Source: Phallusia mammillata
Taxonomy: Eukaryota; Chordata; Ascidiacea; Phlebobranchia; Ascidiidae
Length of the DNA: 64,000 nt
Direction: 5' to 3'
Assembly: GCA_003260075.1 (NCBI GenBank)
Contig: QLIY01000516.1
Location: 1 to 64,000 of the forward strand
The notes below the pieces were generated by a model. The model did not search any database, was not told the DNA's origin, and saw nothing but the letters and a program-made list of their open reading frames with translations. A program made the position numbers and the translations under genes. This document shows positions 10,400 through 23,691 of the stretch, piece after piece; position 1 is the first letter of the stretch; the number at the start of each line of letters is the position of its first letter.

Positions 10400-13300
10400 T
10401 TATTTTGTGCACGAAAAACAAAACCATTTTAGCAAATTATAAAAGCACCTTCGCAACTGCGTCTTACGAAAGTGTCGTTTCGCCTCAATGCTTTGCACGC
10501 AGTTTTCAATCCAGCGGTTAAAAGTGGTCTCTTTTAACAAAGCGCGTTGTCCAATTTCGATCAACTCCGACATTTCTTGTAACTGTCGTTGCTTGACAGT
10601 CAAATTGTGCCTATAACAAACAAGTACTGCACGTTTGAAAAAAAGTGTTTCAGTATTTCAGTTTCAATACGGATTAAGGGTATAACTAGCGGAAATTGCT
10701 AAATCGTCAAAATGTCACCACGCTGCAATGCATAATGGTGGACAGCAAGTAGGCGTCCAGTTATGTAATACTGTCTTGAAGCAACTGACCGGTTGTTGCA
10801 ACGCAAACACACCATGGACGTTTTAAAGAATAACAGCTTTGGTGTATATTAGATATACCGTTCACTTATGACGTCATAATATCCCACCCAAGTCAGGCGT
10901 TGGTCTAAGTGTCAATATAAGACGCTTGGTATACCGTGTATACACGATCGGCAGATCCTTTTGAGTTCCAGAAAGTCAAACAATATATGTGTGCTAGATT
11001 TCGTATGCTTACCACTTGGTAATAATATGTCTGGTTGTGCAACGCGCGTTCTTTTCCTCCTTGCACCTTTTTAACCAAACATCGAATGAACGGCGAAGCA
11101 GTGGGTTGTTTCTTTCAACTTTGACTCTCCTGCAATGCGAATGATAAACGTGTATGTCCTGGAAAAAGCAGCCATTGATACCGCTTGGAGGAAAAATGTA
11201 ATCGAAGAAAAAGCGCACCTGTTTTCAGTTCTACGGCGCCATAGCAACCATAGAGATCGCAAACGGGCGACTTCGAAATGACGATAAATTTCGCCCTTGT
11301 TTTTTGCTTCTTGCCATCGGCTGAAACAACGCGCTACCTAAAACAAAACGGTTTAGAGTTTAGGTTTTCAATCGGTATGACAAAATGGTAAAATGACTTC
11401 GATTTCGATCTTACTAATTAAACAAACTGGACTTTGCTGTTACGAACAGATATTAACAAAACTACAGGTGTCTTAAAAATGGGAAGTGGTTTTTTTCAAT
11501 TTAGTACAAAGATAATGCAGTAACAACAGAAAATGCCATAAAAATGGAAAATATTCAGAAAGTATGTCCGTATAACTATCCTAGTATTTTGAAAAAGTGT
11601 CCTCTCCCTTACCAATTGGCGACTGTTTCGTTTATCCACAATTTTTGCCATTTCATTTCTGGCGCTTTTTTCGAGGACAAATTGTTGCAAGCTTGAAAAG
11701 GATTTGTGGAGTAAGTTTGATGTGTGGAAGTTTATAGCCGACCGCTGGAGTTTGCTTCTGTGCTTCCACGAGGAAAAGCAGAAGTTAAGTTTAGCGTGTT
11801 TGGTTCGAGCGAGAAATGCTTCACACGAGGTTCGGTTCTTGCGTCGAACTGTGAAACGAATTGTAAATTAAAAGCTTCTTGCATGAAACGAATGAGTTTA
11901 CCTACGTTACCCAAACTATGTTTTAATATCTGTACTAGTATATGCTATAGTGGCGCACCGATAATACAATATCAGATTGGGACCGAAACCTAATATATTT
12001 TTTGTGTGTAAAAGTTTCGGGGGGGGGGAACGCATAAAACGAATGAGTTTACCTACGTTACCCAAACTTTGTTTCAATATCTGTAGTAGTATATGCTATA
12101 GTGGCGCACCGATAATACAAAATCAGATTGGGACCGAAACCTAATATATTTTTTGTGTGTAAAAGTTTCGGTATCGACAGAAAGGCCAAAAAAATATGAA
12201 ACTGAATCTTCGGTACACTTTCAGTTACGATAAAATGGAGAAATTTCGGTAACCGCGGATTGGTACACCAAAAAGTATAAGAGGCGATACGCAAACAAAT
12301 GGCTACATTAGTATATTGCAATGGTTGTGGTTCTGAATTAAGACCGGATTGTAATTTAACCTTGGTCAACAGACGCTTCACAACAGAGTTTACTAACAAA
12401 TATGCCATTGCTAACATTCCGTAACTAACATTTTGATAGGTCATTTCAACGGCACGGTTAACACAATGACACAACATGAGGTCACGTGCAAACAAGGTTA
12501 ATTTGGGTATTTTTGAAAATGGAAAAAGTTAGGTCTTGTACAATGGAAAATTTGTGTCACCAATTGCCGAGAAATACATACCTAAAGCAAACCGGTGCCA
12601 ATGTGTCAGCAGATGTTGCATTCTTTTCTTTACGTGGTCTGCATGAATAAACTCCGCCATTTTTTTCTGGTGAAGCATTCTTCACAAAGTATAACATTAA
12701 AAAAACTTACTATAGTTATTGACCCACAAGTTTTATAGTACAAGCTATAGATGTAAAATTATTGAGTTGTATATGTGACATGGTCATTTTTAGTGTTTAT
12801 AGGAAAAAATAAAAAAAAACAAATAACCAGATATACATGATTTAACATTACAAATTTGATTAAATGCAAGTAAGTTACCTTCTCCAGGTGGTCAGGAATC
12901 TGTATTTGAATAGAATTTCGTTGACTGCTTTTACCCTATTTCTCTGACACTGCTTTCTCTCAGTGCAATACTCCCAATGCAAGAAGCATCTACAAAGAGT
13001 ACAGTATTAGGAGCTGGTACAGCAAAAATTTGGTAAAGCTTGTTCGAACAAATTCACAGTGTTATTGTTTCAAAGATTGATGATCACAAAAATAAACCAG
13101 CACATCAAAGTAACTGAGAATGGAAAATTAATTCTAAGTTGCAGAATTATTCAAGTGGTAAATATTGAACATATATATTTCCCCTAAATTGCAGTTCATA
13201 ATTCAAGTTAAATACAATAAGAAACTGAATATGCCATTTGGGTGAAATACATATGTTCCATGTTAATCTATTGACTGATTTTGGTACAAACAATTTTTCA

Positions 13301-16300
13301 ATCAGCTTTTTACTTACAAAAACAGTGAATATGCTCCCTATGGGAGGGTCTGATACCATTGAGTTTAAACACGGTCCCACAGTTAATATCTCAAGTTACA
13401 GACCTTTGTGTTAGTTTATGCTTGCTGTGTCTATCGCAAAGTTTGAGCTGGTGGTGTTTCTTTGTCCAGATTTTCATGCACTTTTTGAGCAAAGCATTCC
13501 TTTGTTTCTTTTGAAAGTCTGAACAATCGCCTTCCAAACGTTTAACATCTGCTTGCTCAAGTTCCAACTTGTTAAGAGCATCTGTAAGTGTTGCATTGAT
13601 GTAAATTTGATTTTGCATACAAAACAAAGTCAAGTTTGCAACATTAGTTACTCTGTTAGTGTTACGTATGTAGGCAATTCTAAAACACAGAAAAAAACTA
13701 CGAAAACGCCCAAACCTTGAAAACATGGTAAAATAAAACAAACATACGGGATAATGATAAAATAATGTGATTTTAACAGGAAGGCTCGGAAAAACAAGGA
13801 CCATTTGCTCATTATATAAGTGCTCAACTAGTAAACAACTCAATTTGACAACCAGGGTGGATACCAAAAAATGAAAATCGTTTTATCTTAAGCATTATAA
13901 CTAGAGCATTTTGGGGTAAAAATTGATCACCTTTAAATTCACAGATTTGTTTGTAGTTTTGACGCCAAATGCCAAAGCTCACTGATGTCAGCCTCCGTTT
14001 TATCATTTTATCAGCAGTTTGATGCATGCTGCAAAACCAATGTAATTTTTACAATACAATATGCATGTTTACTATGGTTTTAATGTGTCTACCATTTGAT
14101 GTGCTTTTTCAATCTAACCCAATGAAGCCAAGATGAAAAGGTTTGTTCAAATAATCTCTGGTCATAATGGTTGTCAGCAACTGCCAGTGAGATGATCAGA
14201 AACTTCCATTTCCTGAACCAAAAGACTTTGATATGTAAACAACAACCAGTACAGTGCAGTTAAACATACTTTGACCAGTTTATGATATTAATATGGAAAA
14301 ATCAAGTCACTACGCGACAAAAAACACAGAAAAGGGTTACACGTCAAACAATTGTCTCAATTTATGAGATGAGAATATGAGATAGAGTAAAAAACTAGCA
14401 GATTTCATTGTAACTAAGTGCGTTCTCATGACTTTCATTTCAGACCCAACTCTATAGAGACATAATTTCACCGAGCAGAACTCGCTCAAACCTGACCTTT
14501 TAAGCAACGGTATTACTTACCATTTAAAAAACGGTCAAGCCATACATATTACATCATTGATTCATGTTACCTGAAGGACACTTGTTTTTGCTTCTCATTT
14601 TGAAATGATTCTGCCAACAGTTGAGCATTTCTTTTCCACTTCTTTTCATCAACAAACAGTTTCCATTGATAGAAAACCAAACTCAGTGTTGGATATTTAA
14701 GTCGGTGAAGAGCAAAGGATGCTATCTGTGACAAGCGACCTTTATCTGTTCCTGTAAAAAGGTTTATTTTTGATAATAAAAGAGTTTTTAAAAATTGTAA
14801 GAGTTTTTCTTGGATTGGCAGATTTGCGTTTTAGGTTTTAACAAAATGATTAAAAAAAAGTCACAAATAAATTGACCCAATTTTAACCAACAATAACTCT
14901 CTCTTTATTTAAGTTAAACAAAAACTAAAATGTAAATTGGATTTAAAAAAACAAACAGGCATATACAAGTACAGCTACTTACTTTGACCAATCACATCAG
15001 TGACCAGCTTTGGTCTTCTACAAAAACTTGTCACGGGTTGGTCAACCTTCAATTCACAAACACTAACAGCTTTAAAATTCACATCTCCATCAGCATTAAC
15101 TTCTACAGGAGTGGCTTTTTGCTGCATAAGACTTTCCACCTCCATGTCTGCCAGGTGATCACTAAGTGCTGAGTCATGTACGGCGACACTGCAGTTGTCA
15201 TGGTTGGTTGCTATGAGCGATAACTCTACTACAGTACGGTTGGACAACAGTTGATTTTCTGCATCACCAAAACAAGTTCTGTTATCAAAATCACTATCTA
15301 ATTCTGCTATTGTCATGGTGTCATTGCTAGAATGAGCTTTGTTTGTGCTTGAGTCTTCATAAGTTGTATCATCATCCAGGTTGTATGAAATGATGCTCCG
15401 ACACTCATGATCATATGAATCACATGATTCAGTGTCATGGGGTGAAAAGCTTGAAGGAATAAGGGCATTCGATTGGAATTCTTTGTCCTGTAATATGCGA
15501 TCACATTGACTTGAAACTTCAGATGATGAATCTTTTGCTGTTTCAACACCAGAATCATTAAACACCGTTTTCCGATTACACAAAGACTCAGGAGCATGTG
15601 AAAAATCTTCACAACTTTCTATGGAACTGTTGGAAAAAGATGAGATTGTATAGGGGGGGGGGGATGAAAAACTTGAAGGAATAAGGGCATTCGGTTGGAA
15701 CTCTTTGTCCTGTAATATGCGATCACATTGGCTTGAAACTTCTGATGATGAATCTTTTGCTGTTTCAACACCAGAATCATTAAACACCGTTTTTCGATGA
15801 CACAAATACTCAGGAGCATGTGTAAAGTCTTCACAACTTTCTATGGAACTGTTGGAAAAAGATGAGATTGTATAGTTTGATGTGTGAAGTCTGTCTGTGA
15901 AATTTGCCATCTTTATTTGGAAATTAAGTTTGGACATATTTTTCCATTCCTTGAAGATTCGCTGCAAATAAAAGTGGAAAATAGGGTTATAGGAAAAATA
16001 ATATAAAATATATTCTGCAATTTATACTGTGCATTATTAAATTAACAAAGTAACTAGAAGGGTGGCTTTCTGATATACTTCCATTTTATATATTGGGGGG
16101 GGGGCAGTCTGTCTGTGAAATTTGCCATCTTTATTTGGAAATTCAGTTTGGACATATTTTTCCATTCCTTGAAGATTTTCTGTGAATGAAAGTAGAAAAT
16201 TGGTTACTGGAGAAGTAGTGGATTTTAGAATATATTCTGTAATTTTAAAATTTGCTTTATGCATCACCAGAAATATTACAGAGTCAAAAACACGAATCTC

Positions 16301-16635
16301 CTTAAAAGTCATTTAATGAAGCATATAGTAGATCAAAAATGCGAATAAAAGAAATTAGTATATTGGGTGTTTTATGTGTGAGGCTTTATCTTTTCCACAA
16401 TAGACAACTTACACTGAGCAAATGCTGTTGTTTCATTGCAAGCAGGTCATGTGCAAACCGTTTGTACATTAAGGATTGTTTCCAGCGTTTCAAGGCCACA
16501 AGTTTTGTTTCACGATCATGAACCTTTCTGAACCAAGACAGCGAGTCTTCAGTAATCATCCTTTGGTCATAAGCCACTTCTCTCCATCTGGTATTGCAAG
16601 AAAACAATGCTATGTTTTACCCACATTCATGAAAT

Positions 16636-16709
<74 letters not shown>

Positions 16710-19700
16710 TGAAAAAACATTACCACTGTATAATCTTTTTGTAAGTAGCATAATTGAATTTATGATAATAGAGATCACTATGCGATTTATTTCCATTTTT
16801 ACACGATTAAACATATTTGTTCACAAATGAAAAGAAAGCTTGTGTACTGTTTGTTCTTTTAGTAAGTCAAATAATTAAATTCGTGGTGATAGAGATTACT
16901 ATCAAACTTTTTATTTTGTGCACTTTTGGAGTATTACCTTGTGACAATTACATGATAAAACATTATGTGTGTTAACAGCAAAAAGTGTTGTCCTTGAAAC
17001 CTAATTGGCTAAATGACACACAAGAATGAACAGTTCTACATATGGATAACCTCAGTGTTACCTGTCAAAGCATTCCACAACCACTTGAGTTTTGTGCTGT
17101 TGTCTTTTCTTAGATTTCTTCAAACTAATTGTTCTCTACAAACAAAAAATATGGATAAGAGTTTTGTGACAAAAAAGAGCTAGACACAAAAACATGTCTT
17201 ACTAATTCGCGTTTCAAATTAAGATAGAAGATTCAAATTGATTATCACCAAAATGCACTTACCAATTTCCAAATAATAAGGCACTTCTTCATTTTGTAGG
17301 GGGGGGGGGGATAAGAGTTTTGTGACAAAAAAGAGCAAGACACAAAAACATGTCTTACCAATTTGCGTTTCAAATTAAGATAGAAGATTCAAATTGATTA
17401 TCACCAAATGCACTTACCAATTTCCAAATAATAAGGCACTTCTTCATTTTGTACTCATTCTTTTTTGACAAGTAATCACAAACAACTTGTTTTCTGTCTA
17501 GTTCCATTCTCCAGTGCATGAAATGTTGCTTCATTCTCCACAGAGTGAATTCACATGCCAGAGATTCCATTGCTTGTTTTCTTGCTATCCATGCTCTCCA
17601 AGCATCAAATGCCCTACATTGGTAAATTTACTTTTACAAAGATGGCAAATGATATATTGTTCTTTATTTTTGATTCACTTTACTTCCTTGCGGTATACCT
17701 TAATTGGAAATATATAATATTTACACTAGGAAACAGAGGGACAGCTTAAAATTAACTTGTATTGACTAATTCAGGTAATGGTTAAGAAGTAAATCTTGCA
17801 GATGAAACATTAATAAGCAAAATCTATAAGATAACAATAAATGTTGAAATGTCATTAACAAGAACCAGGTAGTTTAGATTGTGACAAACCTGGTGTGTTT
17901 GGAAGTCCTGATCACAGAGTTATAAAGTGGATTAATTGTTTTTATTCTACACAAGCCTATTACCTTGCACATATTTTTCTTTCCTTTCTTCTGGCCAAAG
18001 GCTGGATTAACTTGGAACTCTGGCACACAGAATGCCAAGCACAGAACATCTTTTGAACTTGTTTTCTCAACAAAATGGAAGCTAGTTTGTCAGCTCTTAA
18101 GTTTTGCTCATGACGATGGTCATCCTTCCATATGTTAAAACACCCTGAACACAGAATATAGATGAGATTGTAATATAAGTTTGTTATAATGGTTTGTTAG
18201 AAAACTGATATTCATTAGAAAACATATTTCTTTATTTTTTAGTAGGTTACATGGACATAAACTGTAACTGATTCTGTGTGAATAGTACACTGAAGGTNTC
18301 ATGACGATGGTCATCCTTCCATATGTTAAAACACCCTGAACACAGAATATAGATGAGATTGTAATATAAGTTTGTTATAATGGTTTGTTAGAAAACTGAT
18401 ATTCATTAGAAAACATATTTCTTTATTTTTTAGTAGGTTACATGGACATAAACTGTAACTGATTCTGTGTGAATAGTACACTGAAGGTGTTGTTGAAACA
18501 GGTCTTATATATTTTTTAAAGTGTGATTCACTTATCTTTTTATATTTTTGGAAACAACAGCTTTTTTAGTGTAATCTTTTGTAGCAACAATTCTAAAACT
18601 CAGCATGCAAAACCCTAGGACAGTGGCTCTCAAAATTTTTTTGTTGCGACGCCTCTGGAAAATTTTTCAGGACTTGCGACACACCAGCAAATAAAAGTTA
18701 ATGAGGAAACTTACTATTAAAGTTGTGTTTATTGATACAGCAACAAAAAGCCACGAAACAGAACTATTCCGTGACACCCTTGGAAAATTAAAATGACTCA
18801 CCAGGGCGTCGCGACTACTGCCCTAGGACAAACAGCATCCAACAGTACACACAATTTCATGTCAATTTTAGTATCTAATTTAAATATATATTCTCCTGGA
18901 AAATAACTACTATTCACCTGATTTTAGTGCAGCTTACACATTTCAATCAAATCAAAAATCAATTATATAGGTACAACAGTCATATCTTTTGCTTACTTTG
19001 TACAATAAGTTTGTCATGGTTTCTGTAGAACCTTCTTTTGCGCACAAATCCTTTCCAGTGTTTGACAGCTTGCATCACACAAGCATCTCTCCATTGCTCA
19101 TACCAGTGTATTGTCAGCAGTTTTTCGTTAAAAGCTGCTCGCCAAGTCATAAAAGCATTGTAGCAAATATCCTGAAATGAAACATTTTACTTACACTATA
19201 TTATTTTAAGTTATAGCTTTGGGGAAAAAATCAGAAGAGTTGTGGATATTTTTTTAATTGAATGTCATTGCAATAAAGTGAAGACTCGGTACCCTAAATT
19301 TTGTGTGTGAAAATACTAGATCCCAACTTTGGAGACCCAAAAATTCAGTTTAGTAAAACACAAGATTAGTCCAAACCAGGGTTACCTGATTAAGTTCAGT
19401 TGTGTATGCTTGCAACCGTTTCTCATTTAGTTTTCTCTTTTGTACAAACAATTTCCAGTCCATGAATGGAGGAATCACTCTGCATCTTATCAAATGCACA
19501 CAAGCTTGTTTTCTAGCGAAGATAAAACATTGCATTCAAACATCTGTTCCACTGAATAATTCATGCTATTTGTGCTGTTAACAGTTCTATCTATTAGCTC
19601 AATTAGGGAATGTTGTATTAAATGTTGGAAATACAAACAAGAAAATCTAGTGCCAACCTGTTCCTTTTTATGACATCACAATGTGACTTCCAAGCATGAA

Positions 19701-22700
19701 AGTTGTGCTTGAGGTTGAGTTTTTGCCAGTGCTGATCAGCAACACTTTTCTTTCTCAGAGCCAAAAGCAAGGATTTGTTCCAAATGTGAAACAAAACCCT
19801 GAATGCATTATAAAACATATTACTTACTAGCCGGCATATAAATGAAATATGATTAAAATTTACCCTTTTTTCTGTGATGTATTAATAATACTGTAAATGT
19901 TGTTCAATCACAAACCAATTGCTTGTAATTAAGCAAATGCACATTTAGCAATTTTAGTGCCTTTTTATCCTTTTTGGGACTGCATAATATATACTATAGG
20001 ATTTGTGGCAGTGTTTCACCTTAACTTTGTCCTGTTTGATTCAGACACAAAGACTTTCAGTTTTAACTCTCTTCTCCACATCCCAAGAGACTGTTTGATA
20101 AGACTTGCTTGTCTGATCTGCACCACAACAGCAAATTGTCTGCGACGGGACGATTTTATGAACTTTGTGACATACAGCCAATTTTTGAACCAAGTTGACA
20201 AAATCTGCAAATACAAATGAAGCTTTTATTAAGACAAGCAAACAACAGATTTTTCCAGATAAATGAGGATACACATATATATTTCACACACTATGGTTTT
20301 AGTGCTCTACTTGGTCCCTGATTCATTACCTTTTTATTTGACATGCATTGTGCTGCTTGGATATGTTTTCTTGATTCTTTCCATCTCAGGAATGTTTTAT
20401 GCAGTAGACGATGTTCAAATTGTTGGTTTGCAGTCTGATTGTGACTGTGTTGGATCCTACAAGCACCTATAGGACATATTTGCAATAATATGTCGAAAAG
20501 GAAACATAAAAAACACATAGCTTTAAAAGTGGCATTTTTGGTTTGCAGAAGTTTGGATTATTTTCCGATTGATTATTTGTGATTTCACTATGATTTGAAT
20601 TTATTAAAATTGCAATGCATTTGAAAAAAATTCTCCAAAAACAACAACAAACAAGTTAGGGTAGTTATTGAATGACAATAAGGCATGTAACATAACAAAC
20701 CTGCATAAATCTTCCAACGAACTAATATTTTCCGTTTCATTTTTACAGACCAAACATGCTGAGCCATTAAATCCACCTGGTGATTTTCATGCACCAATTT
20801 CCAAGTGCAAAAACTCTACAATAACACATGAATTCAAAGATGATAAACTTTCTTGACAAAAAATGCATGTTTAGCACCACACCTTAAACAAAGTGATCCT
20901 TTTCTTTTTGTCAAGCAACTGATTTAAAGTTCTTTGTTGAAACAATTGTGATTTCCATCTTTGGAAACTGGATTTTAGTTTGCTTTGTTGGGCTAAGTTG
21001 TATCTGGTGAACAGATTCCTTATTATTTAAAATTGTCACATTAGCATGCTTAAACAAAAATTTCATACTGAGCTTTCCATTGGGTAAAGGCTGAATGCAA
21101 AAGTTTGTGTTGGCATCTGGATCTTATCCATTCATCTCGCTCTTTGCATTTTCCATGAAACCATTTTAAACCTGTTAAGCAAATGTATTGTTAAGAATAT
21201 AGATGTTATTTCATTTTTTCTAAAGTTTTGAATGTTTTTGATGACGATAAAATATTCCAATTACAACGTATGGTAAAGCATACCAGTCAAGCCCTTGGAA
21301 AGCAAATGAAGGCGATGCAATTCTTGTGCTTGTAATTTCCTTTTTAATAAGTAAAACCTCCATGCATAGAAATGTTGACTGATCAATGTAAGTGAATGAA
21401 ATGAAGTTGCACTGCACACACAAGTTGATTAAAAACACAAACACATGAAAATATGCCAGCATTATATCATATAATTTGTTTACTTAAGTTTCTTCTGACA
21501 ATAAACAGCTCACAAATGATATTGGATTTGTCATATATTTGCGCACAACACTTTTTTACCTTTTCAACTTCTGCACTTCCTGTTGTTTCGAGTGTCGCTG
21601 CAACTTGGTGTTCTGCTTCCACTTTTGAAAATATCTATAATACAAGTGTCGTATATTTAACTCAAATCACAGCAAATTTACCAGCTTTGTTCAGATACAA
21701 GATCAACCAACTTTGCGACAACTATAATAAATCACAACAATTGCAAATACTTAAAAAATAAAAGTGCCTGACCTTGACATGATTAAGGTGCTTTCCCGGC
21801 CCTTCTCATTCTGTCCTTTTAATCTTTGATAAACACGCATTAGTCTTAAAGATGTGCCCAATGAAGATGCATGATTTGTGCCAGAATGCAGGAAGTGATC
21901 CAAACTAGTGATCAAATCATCTTCATCATCACTCGTCACTTCACATTGTACTGATTCCGAGTACTCATGATCCTTATTTTCGGGCTTAATAAAGTCACCT
22001 TTGACATGGTTGGTGACTATGACAACAGGGTTATAAACTGGTGCAACTGATTTACTTGAAAAGGTGTCAGTTGCCAAGTGTATAGGCCTTACAGTTTTTA
22101 AGGAATCTTCAGATCTTTTTTTGGAGGCTAAGACATCTGGGTTATGAACTGGTGCAACTGATTTACTTAAAATGGTTTTAGTTGTCAAGCTTGCAGGCTT
22201 TACAGTTGTTTTCAAGGAATATTTGGATCTTGTGCTGTTTCTAGTAAGTTTATGTGTCCTTAATTGACATTGACCTGGTTTCTCAGTAAGTAGTGGTGCA
22301 TGAATTGTACTAAACAACTTAGACGGTTTTGCAGGTTTGCCATCTTTTGCATATGGTTGAACATTTTCATTGCGACACCCCAGTTCTTCATCATGGATTT
22401 CCTTGCTTCTTTCACAAGTTTGGGAATTAAGCATTAATAGGGTTTCGTAATCAGGTTCTGGTTCATGTACTGCACATATTTCTTCAGGCTCTTGAAGCTC
22501 ATCTTCTGATAAATTGAGTAAGCTAGTGATGCTTGATAAAAAGTTTTTCAGTTCTTTTTGAGACCCAGATTCAGGAACTACAATATTATTTTTGATCTGT
22601 TGGGGCACTGGACTTTTACTTATTTTTTTGGTTTTGACAAAAGTCTCAAAGTTCGCATTTTCCCTTTTGGTGGAGGTGTCTTCAAGCTTTGTCTGAGGAT

Positions 22701-23148
22701 AGGCATAATTGCTAAAGTCTGTTTTCTTGAAATTACAACTTGCAGAAAACTGATCGTTCTCATGTGGTAGAAATGTGATTGGAGTAGGATCATCAACAAA
22801 TTTATTTGCTTCAGCTGTGGATTGCCTGAGTTTTGATTTGGTAACAACATTTTTGGTCTTGGTTGATGTTTGTGGACTTTTACATTTCACCACATCATCG
22901 CTAAGATAATGTCTTGATACTGGCAACAAAGCTGTCAAAGGATTATGGAAATTGGATTGAAATTTCCCTGCAGCGTGCTGGTATACCACAGGTGACGAAT
23001 AGATGTTGGTCTGTCGCAGTGAAAACTTGGACTCCTTTGCATCTCTAGGACTGTATTGAATCCTTGGTGTGGTGCTCTCTTGCAACATGCTTACATCGGA
23101 CATGTTGCACTGCTTTTTTGCATTTCTCTTTTGCCCAGTTTGAGACAT
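10400..23148 (-). CDS. SFI1: SFI1-like centrin-binding repeat protein (complete, 26 exons)
   Basis: Sfi1-family proteins form long helices whose Trp-containing repeats each bind a centrin at centrosomes and basal bodies. Exons (minus): 23148-21773, 21634-21560, 21378-21284, 21171-21069, 21003-20883, 20815-20701, 20466-20330, 20204-20020, 19798-19658, 19512-19386, 19171-18997, 18144-17964, 17613-17418, 17135-17062, 16587-16413, 15961-14983, 14751-14571, 14212-14093, 14028-13931, 13581-13404, 12989-12879, 12679-12582, 11848-11613, 11337-11219, 11129-11013, 10610-10400. All phases agree; the sum is 5724 nt. Exon 1 encodes about 458 low-complexity residues. Later exons carry repeats with FxxW cores such as HKTFLRWKESRK, KHNFHAWKSHCD and RKILVRWKIYAG. 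Exon 15961-14983 inserts a Ser/Asp-rich linker and contains an artefactual 74-residue in-frame duplication, so the real protein is nearer 1,830 residues than 1,907. An in-frame ATG at 23211 is an alternative start. Another Sfi1-repeat family (for example CCDC191-like) cannot be excluded. Confidence 0.82.
12100..12275. mobile_element. Probable hAT-like MITE in SFI1 intron
   Basis: The left end reads AGTGGCGCACCGATAATAC and the right end, reverse complemented, TTTTGGTGTACCAATCCGCG, giving imperfect inverted ends sharing TGGYGYACCRAT. The left part is repeated at 11948-12018 before the G-run 12019-12028, as an unmerged contig end. No clean target-site duplication was found. Confidence 0.4.
15449..15875. 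repeat. In-frame 222-bp direct repeat inside SFI1 coding exon, split by G-run
   Basis: The coding segment ending in TISSFSNSSIESCEDF is present twice with an offset of about 222 bases (74 codons), on either side of the G-run 15653-15663. The copies differ at a few positions (Pro/Ser, Thr/Ser, Tyr/Ser, His/Asn). The run translates as Pro-Pro-Pro on the coding strand. It is most likely two alleles of one segment, not a tandem protein repeat. Confidence 0.75.
16636..16708. other. Long G-run (73), probable sized assembly gap in SFI1 intron
   Basis: Located 49 bases upstream (transcript sense) of SFI1 exon 16587-16413. It creates false poly-Gly and poly-Pro frames on the two strands. Confidence 0.75.
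17150..17440. repeat. Duplicated contig end with partial SFI1 exon copy
   Basis: Intron plus the 3' part of exon 17613-17418 are repeated around the G-run 17299-17310. The partial exon copy at about 17271-17298 carries the same donor but is truncated by the run and should not be annotated as an alternative exon. Confidence 0.75.
18108..18488. repeat. Identical 190-bp tandem copies separated by a single N
   Basis: 18108-18297 and 18299-18488 look base-for-base identical and are separated by the ambiguous base at 18298. The second copy includes the first 36 or so coding bases and the acceptor of exon 18144-17964. It has the same origin as the G-run duplications but with a real N left in place. 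Confidence 0.85.
18621..18820. mobile_element. Non-autonomous hAT element, 200 bp, perfect 8-bp TSD
   Basis: The element starts CAGTGGCTCTCAAA and ends GTCGCGACTACTG. It is flanked on both sides by CCCTAGGA (18613-18620 and 18821-18828), the 8-bp target duplication expected of hAT transposases. Internal inverted similarity includes GCGACGCC on the left and GGCGTCGC on the right. It lies in an SFI1 intron. Confidence 0.85.
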
Positions 23149-23596
23149 AGTGCACCAACATATCAAAGGCGCAAGACCACTTGCCAGGCTAGTGGCAAAC
23201 ACAACCAGCACTCTTAATTTACAAAATGTTAATGCTGTTCAAAGCAAAGTATCACATTTAAATTTGTACTGGGTATGTTTCAAGCACTTTAAAAACAGTC
23301 AAGTGCCAATCTTGAGAGGTCTTACAACTTACTTAAGTGCTTGTGAGGGTCCAATAAACACAGCAATTGCGAACTTAAACATTTTAACCCCAAAACTAAC
23401 AATGTAACATAAACATCCAAACATCACTTTTTCTGCCAGATACATAAGAATAGCACACAGCCACACACACAGACATATTCACAGTTCACACACGCTTTGC
23501 ACCAATGCACAATTTTGTTTTGGTCACGTGACAAAAACAAATCAAATGCGCATGCTAACCTGAGTTCGCAAGTCTACAGAAAAATTTCACGTTAAA

Positions 23597-23691
<95 letters not shown>

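Noticed and set aside
11724..11993. 89-residue plus-strand frame
   Set aside because: It lies antisense to SFI1 exon 11848-11613, whose phases and repeat sequence fit the gene.
12058..12495. 145-residue minus-strand frame
   Set aside because: It falls in an SFI1 intron, overlaps a MITE-like repeat and has no family resemblance.
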